This document shows positions 34,841 to 43,554 of a DNA stretch of 60,140 bases, one piece after another (the first letter of the stretch is position 1; every line of letters starts with the position of its first letter). The notes beneath the pieces were generated by a model. That model made no database searches and was not told the DNA's origin. It worked only from the letters and a program-made list of their open reading frames with translations. The translations under genes and the position numbers were made by a program. This stretch comes from an uncultured Eubacteriales bacterium. Lineage in GTDB: Bacteria; Bacillota; Clostridia; Oscillospirales; Acutalibacteraceae. Where the stretch lies: assembly GCA_934446475.1 (NCBI GenBank), contig CAKSEH010000011.1, positions 1 through 60,140 on the forward strand, written 5' to 3'.

Positions 34841-35552
34841 AACGGACGCAGGCAAGGTTCGCAAAACAAATCAGGATGCGTATTTTACCGGTAAACTCAA
34901 CGAGAATGTTGTCCTTGCCGTCGTATGCGACGGTATGGGCGGAGCCAATGCCGGAAATATTGCAAGCGAAACGGCAGCCAAGCTCATAGCCGACTATGTC
35001 GGCAAGTCGTACCGAAACGGGATGTCTGACGACGACCTTGAAAAGCTGCTTAAAAGTGCCGTTGTCTCGGCTAATATTGAGATATATGATATGTCTCTTA
35101 AAAATTCCGAGTACTTCGGTATGGGCACAACAGCCGTAGCGGCTGTTATATCTGATAGTAGTGCCGTTATATGCCATGTGGGTGACAGTAGGGCGTATCT
35201 TGTAAATGATCACCTCATCACCCAGCTGACAAGAGATCATTCGGTCGTCCAGACGCTTGTGGAAAGCGGTAAACTCACTCCCGAAGAAGCGAAAGTTCAT
35301 CCGAGGAAAAATGTGATAACAAGAGCGCTCGGCGCCGAGGAGGATGTTGTTCCGGACTGTGTGACCGAACAGCTCTTAAACGGCGATACCGTTATGATTT
35401 GTACCGACGGTCTTTCAAATTTTGTTGAGGCATCTAAAATGCTTGATATATTCCGAAATAACGATATCAGCCGTGTGGCAGAGGCTCTCATAATGAGGGC
35501 AAATGCTAATGGCGGCGGCGATAATATTACCGTCGTTACAGTAACTGTTTAA
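34824..35552 (+). CDS. prpC: PP2C-family Ser/Thr protein phosphatase PrpC/Stp
   Basis: A 242-aa metal-dependent phosphatase, the partner of the PASTA kinase next door. PPM motifs: KTDAGKVRKTNQDAYF, AVVCDGMGGANAGNIASE, CHVGDSRAYLV, QLTRDHSVVQ, MICTDGLSNFV and GGGDNITVV, with all metal-binding Asp present. The start is TTG 34824, 8 nt after GGAGGG; the ATG at 34776 lies deep in rlmN without such a site. It overlaps rlmN by 17 bp. Confidence 0.93.
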   Translation: MLITAKTDAGKVRKTNQDAYFTGKLNENVVLAVVCDGMGGANAGNIASETAAKLIADYVGKSYRNGMSDDDLEKLLKSAVVSANIEIYDMSLKNSEYFGMGTTAVAAVISDSSAVICHVGDSRAYLVNDHLITQLTRDHSVVQTLVESGKLTPEEAKVHPRKNVITRALGAEEDVVPDCVTEQLLNGDTVMICTDGLSNFVEASKMLDIFRNNDISRVAEALIMRANANGGGDNITVVTVTV

Positions 35553-35570
35553 CGAGAAAGGATAAGTGTT

Positions 35571-37577
35571 ATGGATAAATTTTTAGGCAAAAGACTTGAC
35601 GGCCGCTATGAAATCCAGGAAATTATCGGTGTAGGCGGTATGGCTGTTGTATATAAGGCTTACGATAATTATGAGGACAGAACGGTCGCAATTAAAATTC
35701 TTAAAGAAGAATTTGTTTCAAACGAAGAGTTTTTGCGCAGATTTAAAAATGAGTCAAAAGCAATTGCAGTGCTCTCGCACCCGAACATCGTAAAGGTTTA
35801 CGATGTCAGCTTCGGTGACCTTATTCAGTATATCGTTATGGAATATATCGACGGAATAACCCTCAAAGAATATATAGCGAGACAGGGAAGCCTTCGTTGG
35901 AGAGATGCCGTTTATTTTACAATACAAATACTTAAGGCTCTTCAGCATGCGCACGATAAAGGAATAATACACAGGGATGTAAAACCGCAGAATATTATGG
36001 TTCTTCCCGACGGTACTATAAAGGTTACTGATTTCGGAATTGCACGTTTTGCAAGAAGTGAACAGCGAACAATAACGGACAAGGCAATAGGCTCGGTTCA
36101 CTATATAAGCCCCGAACAGGCAAGAGGAGAAAAGACCGACAAAAAAGCAGATATATATTCTGTCGGAGTTATGCTGTATGAAATGATAACCGGTCAGCTT
36201 CCTTTCCAGGCTGAAAGCGCTGTTTCCGTTGCGATAATGCAGCTCCAAAGAGAGCCGCAGCTCCCGACTGATATCAATCCTTCTATTCCTATCGGACTTG
36301 AGCAGATAACTATGCACGCTATGCAAAAGGTTCCGGAAAGAAGATACCAGTCTGCCGCAGAAATGTTATGCGATCTTGAACAATTCAAGAAAGATCCGTC
36401 CGCTACATTCGAGTATCCTTATTTTGTCGATGAGCAGCCTACAAGGTATGTTCAGGGCGTGCAAAACAACTATCAAACTGCGCCTGCGGCTCCGGTACCT
36501 GTTGTTTCAAGGCAGCAGGAGCAACGCTATCAGACTGAAGAAGAGCCTCGCAAAAAGAGCAGTTCTGTGCCTATTCTTGCAGGAATAGCTTCTGCTTTGG
36601 TTGTAGTTCTTATAATTTTGGGCGCTGTATTTATTCCTAAGCTGCTCGGCGGTACAGGTGCTGAAATTGAATGTCCTAATTTCTTAGGTATGACTGTCGA
36701 TGAAGTTAAAAAGAGCGACGACTATAAAACCTTCAAAATCGATTTTGATTTTCAGAAAAATGATAAGTATGCTGTAAATCAGGTCTGTGATCAGAGCGAA
36801 AAGCAGGGTAAAAAGCTTAAAAAGGGCGCTTCCATCACACTTACTGTAAGTATGGGTGTCAACACTCTTAAAGTGCCCGATATTTACGGCAAGAACGAAT
36901 CTTATGCGATTTCAGAACTTAAGTCAAAGAAATTGACTTATGTTATAAAAGAAATTGCAGATGAAGAAGTTGAAAAGGGCCTTGTTATCAAAACCGAACC
37001 AGCAAGGACGACAGTTGTTGCTCAGGGGACTGAAATAACGGTTTATATAAGCACCGGAAAAGCCACAAAGATGGTCGAAGTACCGGATGTTACAGGTCTT
37101 AAACAGGCTACGGCAAAGAAGCAGCTTGAAAATGCCGGCTTTGTTCCGACATTTGAGCAGCGCTCACTGACAACATCCGATAAGGAGTATATGGGTAAAG
37201 GCTATGTTATTTCTCAGGAACCCGCAGCTTCAAGCAATAAGGTTGCAGAAGGCAGCGAGGTTAAGGTTTATGTCAGTGACGGTACCGTAACTCTTGATGT
37301 TAAGGTTTCTTCTTTCCCGGGAAAATTCTCCTCGATGGGAAATGTTAAACTTTCACTTTGGATCGATGATGCCCAAAAGGCAGAAAGTGAGACACTTGAT
37401 GCTTCAAAGATTCAGAGCTATACCTTTAAGAATTTTAAAGTTGACGATAAAAAAGTAACGGCTACACTCAAGATAAGAACTGCATCGGGCAGCGGTTCAA
37501 ATACCTATGAAGAGGTTTATACCGTCAAAATAGATGCAATGAAGGGTGAAGTAACCGTTGTATCAACCTCAAAATAA
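35571..37577 (+). CDS. prkC: PASTA-domain Ser/Thr protein kinase PrkC
   Basis: A 668-aa one-pass membrane kinase. Kinase domain residues 13-270: G-loop GVGGMAVVYKA, catalytic Lys about 42, HRDVKPQN (134-141) and DFG (154-156). A proline/Gln-rich juxtamembrane stretch follows (about 300-330). The single helix is at 333-356. Outside are three PASTA repeats (about 366-433, 434-500 and 503-572) that bind muropeptides in family members, and a further beta-rich C-terminal domain to 668 without a PASTA look. In spore-formers PrkC triggers germination and adjusts cell-wall growth. Transcribed with its phosphatase and rsgA. Confidence 0.95.
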   Translation: MDKFLGKRLDGRYEIQEIIGVGGMAVVYKAYDNYEDRTVAIKILKEEFVSNEEFLRRFKNESKAIAVLSHPNIVKVYDVSFGDLIQYIVMEYIDGITLKEYIARQGSLRWRDAVYFTIQILKALQHAHDKGIIHRDVKPQNIMVLPDGTIKVTDFGIARFARSEQRTITDKAIGSVHYISPEQARGEKTDKKADIYSVGVMLYEMITGQLPFQAESAVSVAIMQLQREPQLPTDINPSIPIGLEQITMHAMQKVPERRYQSAAEMLCDLEQFKKDPSATFEYPYFVDEQPTRYVQGVQNNYQTAPAAPVPVVSRQQEQRYQTEEEPRKKSSSVPILAGIASALVVVLIILGAVFIPKLLGGTGAEIECPNFLGMTVDEVKKSDDYKTFKIDFDFQKNDKYAVNQVCDQSEKQGKKLKKGASITLTVSMGVNTLKVPDIYGKNESYAISELKSKKLTYVIKEIADEEVEKGLVIKTEPARTTVVAQGTEITVYISTGKATKMVEVPDVTGLKQATAKKQLENAGFVPTFEQRSLTTSDKEYMGKGYVISQEPAASSNKVAEGSEVKVYVSDGTVTLDVKVSSFPGKFSSMGNVKLSLWIDDAQKAESETLDASKIQSYTFKNFKVDDKKVTATLKIRTASGSGSNTYEEVYTVKIDAMKGEVTVVSTSK

Positions 37578-37579
37578 GT

Positions 37580-38464
37580 ATGCAGGGAATAATAATTAAG
37601 GCGATATCCGGCTTTTATTATGTCTTTGCGAATGACACTGTTTACGAGTGCAAAGCAAGGGGGAGCTTCCGTAATTCGGGAGTTTCCCCTCTTGTGGGTG
37701 ATAAAGTTACTTTTACCGCCGATTCGGGGCACGGTATAATTGAGAGCATATACGAGCGAAAAAATGAGCTTAATAGGCCGTTGATAGCAAATATTGATAA
37801 ACTTTTTATAGTGTCTGCGCATTCTGTTCCGGCACCTGATACATTTATGATTGACAGACTGACGGCAGTTTGCGAGTTTAAAAATATTGAGCCCTTAATT
37901 GTTTTTAATAAATGTGACACAGGTTCATTTGACGAAATAGAAGCAATTTATAAAACGACCGGATACAAAATATTTACGGTTTCTGCACTTACAAAGCAGG
38001 GAATAACAGATTTAAAAACCGAAATGAATAATTCTGTTTGCGCATTTGCCGGTAATTCGGGCGTTGGTAAATCAAGTATTTTAAATGCGCTTTTTAACGA
38101 CCTTTTTTTAAAAACAGGCGAGGTAAGCATAAAACTCGGAAGAGGTCGCCATACTACAAGGCACACGGAACTGTTTCCGATAGGAAACAACGGTTTTGTT
38201 GCCGATACACCGGGCTTTTCTTCTTTTGAGGGCGAAAGCAGCAGTTATAAATTCAAGGAATCGCTTTTTAATTGTTTCCCTGAATTTTCAAAGTTTGCGG
38301 ATAAATGCAGATTTTCTGATTGCACACATATATGTGAAAAGGGCTGTGCGGTTATAGAGGCCTCAAGTAATGGGCTTATAAGCAAATCAAGGCATAACAG
38401 TTATGTTAAGCTTTTTAATGAGCTTAAAGATGTCAGAGAATGGCATATGATAAATAAAAAATAA
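37580..38464 (+). CDS. rsgA: Ribosome small-subunit maturation GTPase RsgA
   Basis: A 294-aa circularly permuted GTPase. An N-terminal OB fold (with SPLVGDKVTF) is followed by G4 FNKCD (about 113), G1 GNSGVGKSS (about 157), and G3 DTPGFSSF. The C-terminal zinc site is CRFSDCTHICEKGC. It checks 30S subunit maturation near h44. It starts 2 bp after prkC without a strong ribosome-binding site, so it is probably coupled. In Bacillus rpe and thiN follow; both are absent here. Confidence 0.94.
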   Translation: MQGIIIKAISGFYYVFANDTVYECKARGSFRNSGVSPLVGDKVTFTADSGHGIIESIYERKNELNRPLIANIDKLFIVSAHSVPAPDTFMIDRLTAVCEFKNIEPLIVFNKCDTGSFDEIEAIYKTTGYKIFTVSALTKQGITDLKTEMNNSVCAFAGNSGVGKSSILNALFNDLFLKTGEVSIKLGRGRHTTRHTELFPIGNNGFVADTPGFSSFEGESSSYKFKESLFNCFPEFSKFADKCRFSDCTHICEKGCAVIEASSNGLISKSRHNSYVKLFNELKDVREWHMINKK

Positions 38465-38480
38465 TTTTGGAATTGATTTT

Positions 38481-39044
38481 ATGGGTTTTATTGAGATTTT
38501 TCTTATAGGTATAGGTCTTTCTATGGATGCATTTGCCGTAGCGGTTTGCAAAGGTCTTAAAATGCATAAGATTAACCTTAAACAGACTGCCGTTATATCT
38601 TTGTTTTTCGGCGGTTTTCAGGCGCTTATGCCTACGCTCGGTTACTTGATAGGCAATAGTTTTGACAAATATGTTGAGAAGTTCGATCATTGGATTGCTT
38701 TTGTCCTGCTTGGATTTATAGGCGGCAAAATGATAGTTGAATCTTTAAAAGGTGCAGAAGACGAAGACAAAAGCAACAGCTTTGATATAAAGGAACTCTT
38801 TTTGCTTGCTATTGCAACAAGTATTGACGCTTTTGCGGTCGGCGTAACTTTTGCGTTTTTAAAGGTCAATATTGTTTTTGCGGCGCTGCTTATAGGCACA
38901 ACAACATTTGTTATAAGTGCCTTGGGAGTTTTTATCGGGGAAAAATTCGGCGAGGTTTGGAAACAAAAAGCCGAAATTTCCGGCGGAATCATACTTATTC
39001 TTATCGGACTTAAGATTTTACTTGAGGGTTTGAACATAATTTAG
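38481..39044 (+). CDS. mntP: Manganese efflux pump MntP
   Basis: A 187-aa six-helix membrane protein. Two related halves carry the ion-site motifs GLSMDAFAVAVCKG and ATSIDAFAVGVTFAF, with LGFIGGKMIVESL between. MntP exports Mn2+. Only 16 bp separate it from rsgA, so there is no room for the yybP-ykoY Mn riboswitch that often precedes mntP; control by Mn must be elsewhere or absent. Confidence 0.92.
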   Translation: MGFIEIFLIGIGLSMDAFAVAVCKGLKMHKINLKQTAVISLFFGGFQALMPTLGYLIGNSFDKYVEKFDHWIAFVLLGFIGGKMIVESLKGAEDEDKSNSFDIKELFLLAIATSIDAFAVGVTFAFLKVNIVFAALLIGTTTFVISALGVFIGEKFGEVWKQKAEISGGIILILIGLKILLEGLNII

Positions 39045-39055
39045 AGTGGGTATCT

Positions 39056-40534
39056 ATGAGCAGTATTAAGCTTACGATTGAAAGACCGTTCCTGATTTGC
39101 GGTTCGATTTTGGTATTAGCGGCGATTGCGGGCGGTATTTACGGTGTAACCGGAGTTGTTATATCTGCAATTGCCGGAAGTTTAGTGTCATTTATTATAA
39201 TTAAACAGAAGAAAATAATTTGTCTTTCTGTTGTTTTGCTGATGATATACACGGTTAATTTTATTGCACTTGACGCTAAAATTTCAAAAACCGAACGGTT
39301 TTGTGACAGTGATGTAAATCTTTTGCTTATGGCAATTGATTCTCCTGAAAATAAAGGCCCTTATTCACAGATATCGGTTAAGCCGTGTGACAGCGGTAAG
39401 TTTCCCGATTCTCAAAAATTCACTCTTTATACATATGACACTATTCCTGTTCAAATGGGTGATGTTTTCACAGCGAGGGTCAAAGTTCTCCCGCTTGATG
39501 AAACAAACTATAAACTCAGCAGTTATTCAAAAGGAACTTATTTTAAAATGAAACTTATCAAATTCGGTGAAAAACGTGATGAGGATAAATTCTATAAACT
39601 GCTCAGGAATATAAGAGTGACATTGCAGGACAAGCTCTTTTCAAATATTTCATATGACAGTGCAGCAACGGTTTGCGCCATAACTTACGGTGATAAAAAC
39701 TTTTTAGACGAAGACTTTGAGGATAATGTAAGGAATTCCGGCGTCAGTCACGTTATGGTCGTTTCGGGGATGCATCTTTCAATAATTATGAGCGCTGTTT
39801 TCAAGGTGTTCGGAAGAATTTTTTATAACCGGTTTGCAAGAGCTTTGTCATCGGCTGTGTTTGTATTTATGATTTGCGGAGTGTGCGGATTTACAGTATC
39901 GGTTACAAGAGCAGCTATTATGTATTTCATTGCCGCTGCGGCACCTTTGTTTTATAGGGAAAACGATTCCGTAAATTCTCTGTGCGCAACGGTTTCGCTT
40001 ATTTTATTGATGTCTCCGTTTGCGGTATATAATATTTCGTTTCAGCTATCTGTTCTTGCCACCTTTGCAATCGTAGGACCGTCTGCTTTCTATTGCGAAA
40101 TGATTTTCTCAAGGTGTTCTAAAATCAAAACTCATTTTTCTGCGCTTATTCAGCTTGTTTTTAATACACTCTTTGCTATGTTGTTTACGATGCCGATTAC
40201 AATTTGGAAATTCGGAACACTTTCTTTTATATCACCGATTACCAATCTTGCTATTTCGTATCCCATTACATTTTTGCTTGAATTGACGCTGCTTTCTGTT
40301 CTGCTGAGTTTTATCCCTCTTATTCTGATAATTTGCACATTTATGTTTAAAATATCAGACTTTGTGGCAGGATATATAAATTCTGCGATCAATTTTTTCG
40401 GAAAAATGCATTACTCTGCGATAACAGTTCCGGCGTGGGTCGCTTTGCCTTTTTTGGCGGTTGCATTTATTTTGACAATTGCAACCTATTATATTGAGCC
40501 GTATAAACAAGATAAACTTCTAAAGGAGGAATAA
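39056..40534 (+). CDS. ComEC/Rec2 competence channel, membrane part only
   Basis: A 492-aa polytopic protein. The N-terminal region has helices and an OB-like soluble part (about 80-180); the competence domain has ITYGDKNFLDEDFEDNVRNSGVSHVMVVSGMHLS and VSVTRAAIMYFIAA, diagnostic of ComEC, then a run of helices to about 480. The C-terminal metallo-beta-lactamase domain of full ComEC (about 700-800 aa) is absent, and the gene ends cleanly 3 bp before holA. No comEA is next to it. It could still form the DNA-import channel with a separate nuclease. Confidence 0.85.
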   Translation: MSSIKLTIERPFLICGSILVLAAIAGGIYGVTGVVISAIAGSLVSFIIIKQKKIICLSVVLLMIYTVNFIALDAKISKTERFCDSDVNLLLMAIDSPENKGPYSQISVKPCDSGKFPDSQKFTLYTYDTIPVQMGDVFTARVKVLPLDETNYKLSSYSKGTYFKMKLIKFGEKRDEDKFYKLLRNIRVTLQDKLFSNISYDSAATVCAITYGDKNFLDEDFEDNVRNSGVSHVMVVSGMHLSIIMSAVFKVFGRIFYNRFARALSSAVFVFMICGVCGFTVSVTRAAIMYFIAAAAPLFYRENDSVNSLCATVSLILLMSPFAVYNISFQLSVLATFAIVGPSAFYCEMIFSRCSKIKTHFSALIQLVFNTLFAMLFTMPITIWKFGTLSFISPITNLAISYPITFLLELTLLSVLLSFIPLILIICTFMFKISDFVAGYINSAINFFGKMHYSAITVPAWVALPFLAVAFILTIATYYIEPYKQDKLLKEE

Positions 40535-40536
40535 CG

Positions 40537-41589
40537 ATGGCGGTTTTATCAGAAGAAGATTTAAAGTGTGATATCAAAAACAGCACATTTGCGCCGATAT
40601 ATATACTTTTCGGCAACGATTCCTTTTTGAAAAAGTTTTACTTTGATAAACTTTGTAATGATACCTATGACGGCGATGCATTTTTCAATCTTATGAAATT
40701 TCAATCCGATGCCGATCTTCAAATAGTTTATGATGCTGTGGTTCAGTATCCGATGATGTCAGATAAAAAGTGCGTTGCATTAACGGATTTTGACATTGAG
40801 TCTGCGGATAAAGATGCGCTTGACAGATTTTGTTCCCTTATAAGTGCTGTTGAAACCGGATGCACTTTTATTATCAGATTTGATTCGCTTGATTTTGATG
40901 TCAAGAAAAGCGCAAAGGCAAAAAAGATTTTATCGGCTGCAGAAAAGATCGGGGGAAAGGCTGTCGACCTTAGCAGGAGGAATGTTTCAAGTCTTATAAG
41001 ACTTATATCGGAGACAGTAAAAAAACACAACTGTTTTATATCCGACGCAGATGCGAGGTATCTTATAGAGACATCAGGCGATGAACTCAGTATTCTTAAA
41101 AACGAAATTGAAAAGTTGTGCGCATATAAAGAAAGCGGAGAAATAAATCGGAAAATAATTGATAAAGTAGCCATTCGTACCGATGAAGCATCGGTATATG
41201 ATTATGTGAAGGACATACTTATCGGTAAGGTGTCGGAGGCATTAAAATCGCTTGATACGATGCTGTTTATGCAGTTTGAACCTATGTGGATTCTATACAC
41301 TGTTTCGGCTTCGTATGTTGATATTTACAGGGTATATGCTGCGTCTGCTGCGGGTGTAAATACATCTGAAGTTGTGAAGGATTTTTCGTATAAAAACCGA
41401 GCTTTCGTTATTGAAAGAGCAAAAAAACAACTTAGTAAGCTTGATTTTAAAAGGCTCGATAAAAGTCTGTCAATACTCGTGGATACCGATAAATCACTTA
41501 AAAGCTTCGGCTGTGATGTAAAGACCGTTCTTGAACAAATGACGGTAAGACTTTCTTATATTGCGGTAAAGGGTGAGGACCTTGATTAA
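40537..41589 (+). CDS. holA: DNA polymerase III delta subunit
   Basis: A 350-aa clamp-loader delta subunit, which opens the sliding clamp. Features: PIYILFGNDSFLKKFY at the N-terminus, a AAA+-like fold without Walker residues, IETSGDELSILKNEIEKLCAY in the middle and a helical collar domain. A strong AAAGGAGG precedes the ATG. It follows comEC, the usual comEC-holA order in Firmicutes. Confidence 0.9.
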   Translation: MAVLSEEDLKCDIKNSTFAPIYILFGNDSFLKKFYFDKLCNDTYDGDAFFNLMKFQSDADLQIVYDAVVQYPMMSDKKCVALTDFDIESADKDALDRFCSLISAVETGCTFIIRFDSLDFDVKKSAKAKKILSAAEKIGGKAVDLSRRNVSSLIRLISETVKKHNCFISDADARYLIETSGDELSILKNEIEKLCAYKESGEINRKIIDKVAIRTDEASVYDYVKDILIGKVSEALKSLDTMLFMQFEPMWILYTVSASYVDIYRVYAASAAGVNTSEVVKDFSYKNRAFVIERAKKQLSKLDFKRLDKSLSILVDTDKSLKSFGCDVKTVLEQMTVRLSYIAVKGEDLD

Positions 41590-42187
41590 AACCGATATCC
41601 CGATCGTGGTTGAGGGGAAGTATGACAAGATTGCCCTTGAAAATGTTATAGACGCATATATAATTACTACAGACGGATTTCAAATTTTTAAAGATAAACA
41701 AAAAGCCTCTTTTTTAAGGAGACTTGCAAAGGATAAAGGTATAATAATCGTTACCGATTCCGATTCGGCAGGAGCGATTATACGTTCTTACATAAAAAAT
41801 ATATGTGCGGACTGTAAAATAATAAATGTTTATATACCGCAGCTTAAAGGTAAAGAAAAAAGAAAAACTTCATCCTCTGCCGAGGGTTTTCTCGGGGTTG
41901 AGGGAATGTCTGCCGAAGTTCTTGAAAATGCTTTTAAGAGAAGCGGTGTCGGGACCTTATCGGCGGACGCAGAGAAAGAATCCCGAATTCTTAAAAAAGA
42001 CCTGTTTAATCTCGGATTATCTGGCGGCAGCAACAGCGCCGTTTTAAGAAAACGGTTTTCCGAATTTATAAAAATACCAACGGGACTTTCTTCAAACGCC
42101 TTTTTAGACGCTTTAAATGCAATTTATACGTATGATGAATTTATGAAAGCAGTGATTTTATGGCAGCAAGAAGCGGACAAAAATTAA
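41582..42187 (+). CDS. rnmV: Ribonuclease M5-like Toprim protein with DUF4093 tail
   Basis: A 201-aa protein with an N-terminal Toprim domain: catalytic Glu in VVEGKYDKIAL and the acidic pair in VTDSDSAGAIIRSYI. The C-terminal helical part matches the DUF4093 extension of Clostridial RNase M5 proteins. In Bacillus RnmV matures 5S rRNA with L18. EGKYDK and TDSDSAG differ slightly from Bacillus EGRDD and TDPDFPG. TTG 41582, 8 nt after AAAGGG, is the likely start; a GTG at 41573 abuts that site. Confidence 0.8.
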   Translation: MIKTDIPIVVEGKYDKIALENVIDAYIITTDGFQIFKDKQKASFLRRLAKDKGIIIVTDSDSAGAIIRSYIKNICADCKIINVYIPQLKGKEKRKTSSSAEGFLGVEGMSAEVLENAFKRSGVGTLSADAEKESRILKKDLFNLGLSGGSNSAVLRKRFSEFIKIPTGLSSNAFLDALNAIYTYDEFMKAVILWQQEADKN

Positions 42188-43164
42188 AACTTTTATATAT
42201 TGCCGATATATTTAAAAAATATACGGATGAAGAGCATCCTATTTCGGCTGCCGAAATATGTGATAAATTAGCAGCGTTAGGTGTTACGGCGGAGCGTAAA
42301 GCTATATATGACGATATACAACAACTTATATTATACGGATATGATATAATCAAAACGAGAACGCCGAAAAACGGATTTTTCCTTGCTTCAAGAGAATTTG
42401 AAACTTCTGAAATTTATCTTTTGTGCGATGCCGTAAAAACGGCTAAATTTATAAGCGCAAAAAAGACAAGAGAACTTGTTTCAAAACTTGAAGGTATGTT
42501 GAGTATATACCAGTCGACCGATAAGCTTAAGGCTGTTTTTATAGATTACAAGTCAAAGTGCCAAAATGAAGAGATATTCTACAGTATCGACGCAATAGAC
42601 AGAGCTATAGCCGCTCACAAAAAGATTTCTCTTAAGTACGGAGTAAGAACGCTGGGAAGTAACAGAGAAATTAAAACAGAGTACAAAGAAAGGGTCATAA
42701 GCCCATATGCGTTGACTTGGCAGGATGACCATTACTATCTTATAGGTAATTACGAAAAATACGATAATTTGATACATCTCAGGGTTGACAGAATGAGAAA
42801 GGTAAAGGAACTTGATGTTTCAGCCCGACCTTTTTCAGAGGTCAGCGAATATAAAGACACCTTTGATGTTGCGGATTATACTAAAAAGCTTTTTGGTATG
42901 TTCGGCGGTAAAACCGAAGAAATAGAACTGATTTGTTCAAAAAGCATTCTTGAAATAATAGCCGACAGGTTTTCTCAGGATATCTTTATAAGAAATCTGA
43001 CCGAAGATACTTTTACCGTAACAGTTAAGGCTGCGGTAAGTGATGCGCTGATAACCTGGATTATGAATTACGGCGATAAAATCAAGGTTTCAAAGCCGAG
43101 TTACCTTATTGAAAAAATCAGAGACAGGGCGGAGGAAATAATAAAAATTTACGATAAAAATTAA
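42160..43164 (+). CDS. HTH/WYL-domain transcriptional regulator
   Basis: A 334-aa regulator. The N-terminal winged helix (about 1-70) has ISAAEICDKLAALGVTAERKAIYDDI; the WYL domain (about 140-220) carries ISPYALTWQDDHYYLIGNY and LRVDRMRKVKEL, a probable ligand-sensing part; a WCX C-terminal domain follows to 334. Targets cannot be predicted. It overlaps the RNase M5 gene by 28 bp. A palindrome AAAAAAGGCCTTTTTT shortly after the stop may end this transcript. Confidence 0.87.
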   Translation: MAARSGQKLKLLYIADIFKKYTDEEHPISAAEICDKLAALGVTAERKAIYDDIQQLILYGYDIIKTRTPKNGFFLASREFETSEIYLLCDAVKTAKFISAKKTRELVSKLEGMLSIYQSTDKLKAVFIDYKSKCQNEEIFYSIDAIDRAIAAHKKISLKYGVRTLGSNREIKTEYKERVISPYALTWQDDHYYLIGNYEKYDNLIHLRVDRMRKVKELDVSARPFSEVSEYKDTFDVADYTKKLFGMFGGKTEEIELICSKSILEIIADRFSQDIFIRNLTEDTFTVTVKAAVSDALITWIMNYGDKIKVSKPSYLIEKIRDRAEEIIKIYDKN

Positions 43165-43240
43165 AGTCACTTTGAAAAAAGGCCTTTTTTGTAACAAATT
43201 CTCCGAATTTATATATTATGTAATATCGGAGGGTGAGGAT

Positions 43241-43381
43241 ATGCGGAGAAAATGCAGTAACAAAGGGATAGTAGCAATAACATTTGCCATAGGACTCATA
43301 GTAAGTTGCTTTTGTCCGCCCCGCTTTCTGGTTGCAATTCTTGCCGCTTGGGTCATATTCTTAGGCTTTTGTGCAAAATGA
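43241..43381 (+). CDS. 46-aa hydrophobic peptide of unknown function
   Basis: MRRKCSNKGIVAITFAIGL begins a 46-residue peptide with two hydrophobic stretches split by CFCPPRF, ending in FCAK. Three of its four cysteines lie at the membrane turn and end. GGAGGGTGAGG precedes ATG 43241, and part of it (TCGGAG, 43226-43231) can pair with CTCCGA at 43201-43206. A longer reading from 43172 lacks such a site. Peptides like this are common in Clostridia; position just before spoVM suggests, but does not prove, a sporulation link. Confidence 0.65.
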   Translation: MRRKCSNKGIVAITFAIGLIVSCFCPPRFLVAILAAWVIFLGFCAK

Positions 43382-43396
43382 GTTTGGAGTGATTTT

Positions 43397-43489
43397 ATGA
43401 AGGTCGTAATTTTTAAAAGTCCAAAATTTTTAAGTGGTTTGTTAAGACTTATATTCGGAATAAAAAAAGAAAATACTAACAATACATAA
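43397..43489 (+). CDS. spoVM: SpoVM-like spore coat anchoring peptide
   Basis: A 30-codon gene (MKVVIFKSPKFLSGLLRLIF then GIKKENTNNT). It shares the SpoVM plan of B. subtilis (26 aa, MKFYTIKLPKFLGGIVRAML): Met-Lys, KxPKFLxG near residues 7-14, one amphipathic helix with Arg, and a basic end. SpoVM lies flat on the convex forespore membrane and anchors the SpoIVA coat ATPase. GGAGTGA is 5 nt before the ATG. Synteny agrees: spoVM lies downstream of prkC-rsgA in Bacillus. The stop is at the foot of the following terminator. Confidence 0.82.
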   Translation: MKVVIFKSPKFLSGLLRLIFGIKKENTNNT

Positions 43490-43540
43490 ATAAAGAGCCG
43501 CTCAAAGGGTATAACGCCCTTGAGGCGGCTCTTTATTTTT
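43488..43540. terminator. Bidirectional terminator after spoVM
   Basis: AAATAAAGAGCCGC (43488-43501) pairs with GCGGCTCTTTATTT (43525-43538); inner bases TCAAAGGG/CCCTTGA extend the stem. T-runs follow on both strands. It separates the spoVM end from the convergent amino acid transporter operon. Confidence 0.88.
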
Positions 43541-43554
43541 ATCGTTAATATATA

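Noticed and set aside
38465..38480. yybP-ykoY manganese riboswitch before mntP
   Set aside because: There are only 16 bp between rsgA and mntP.
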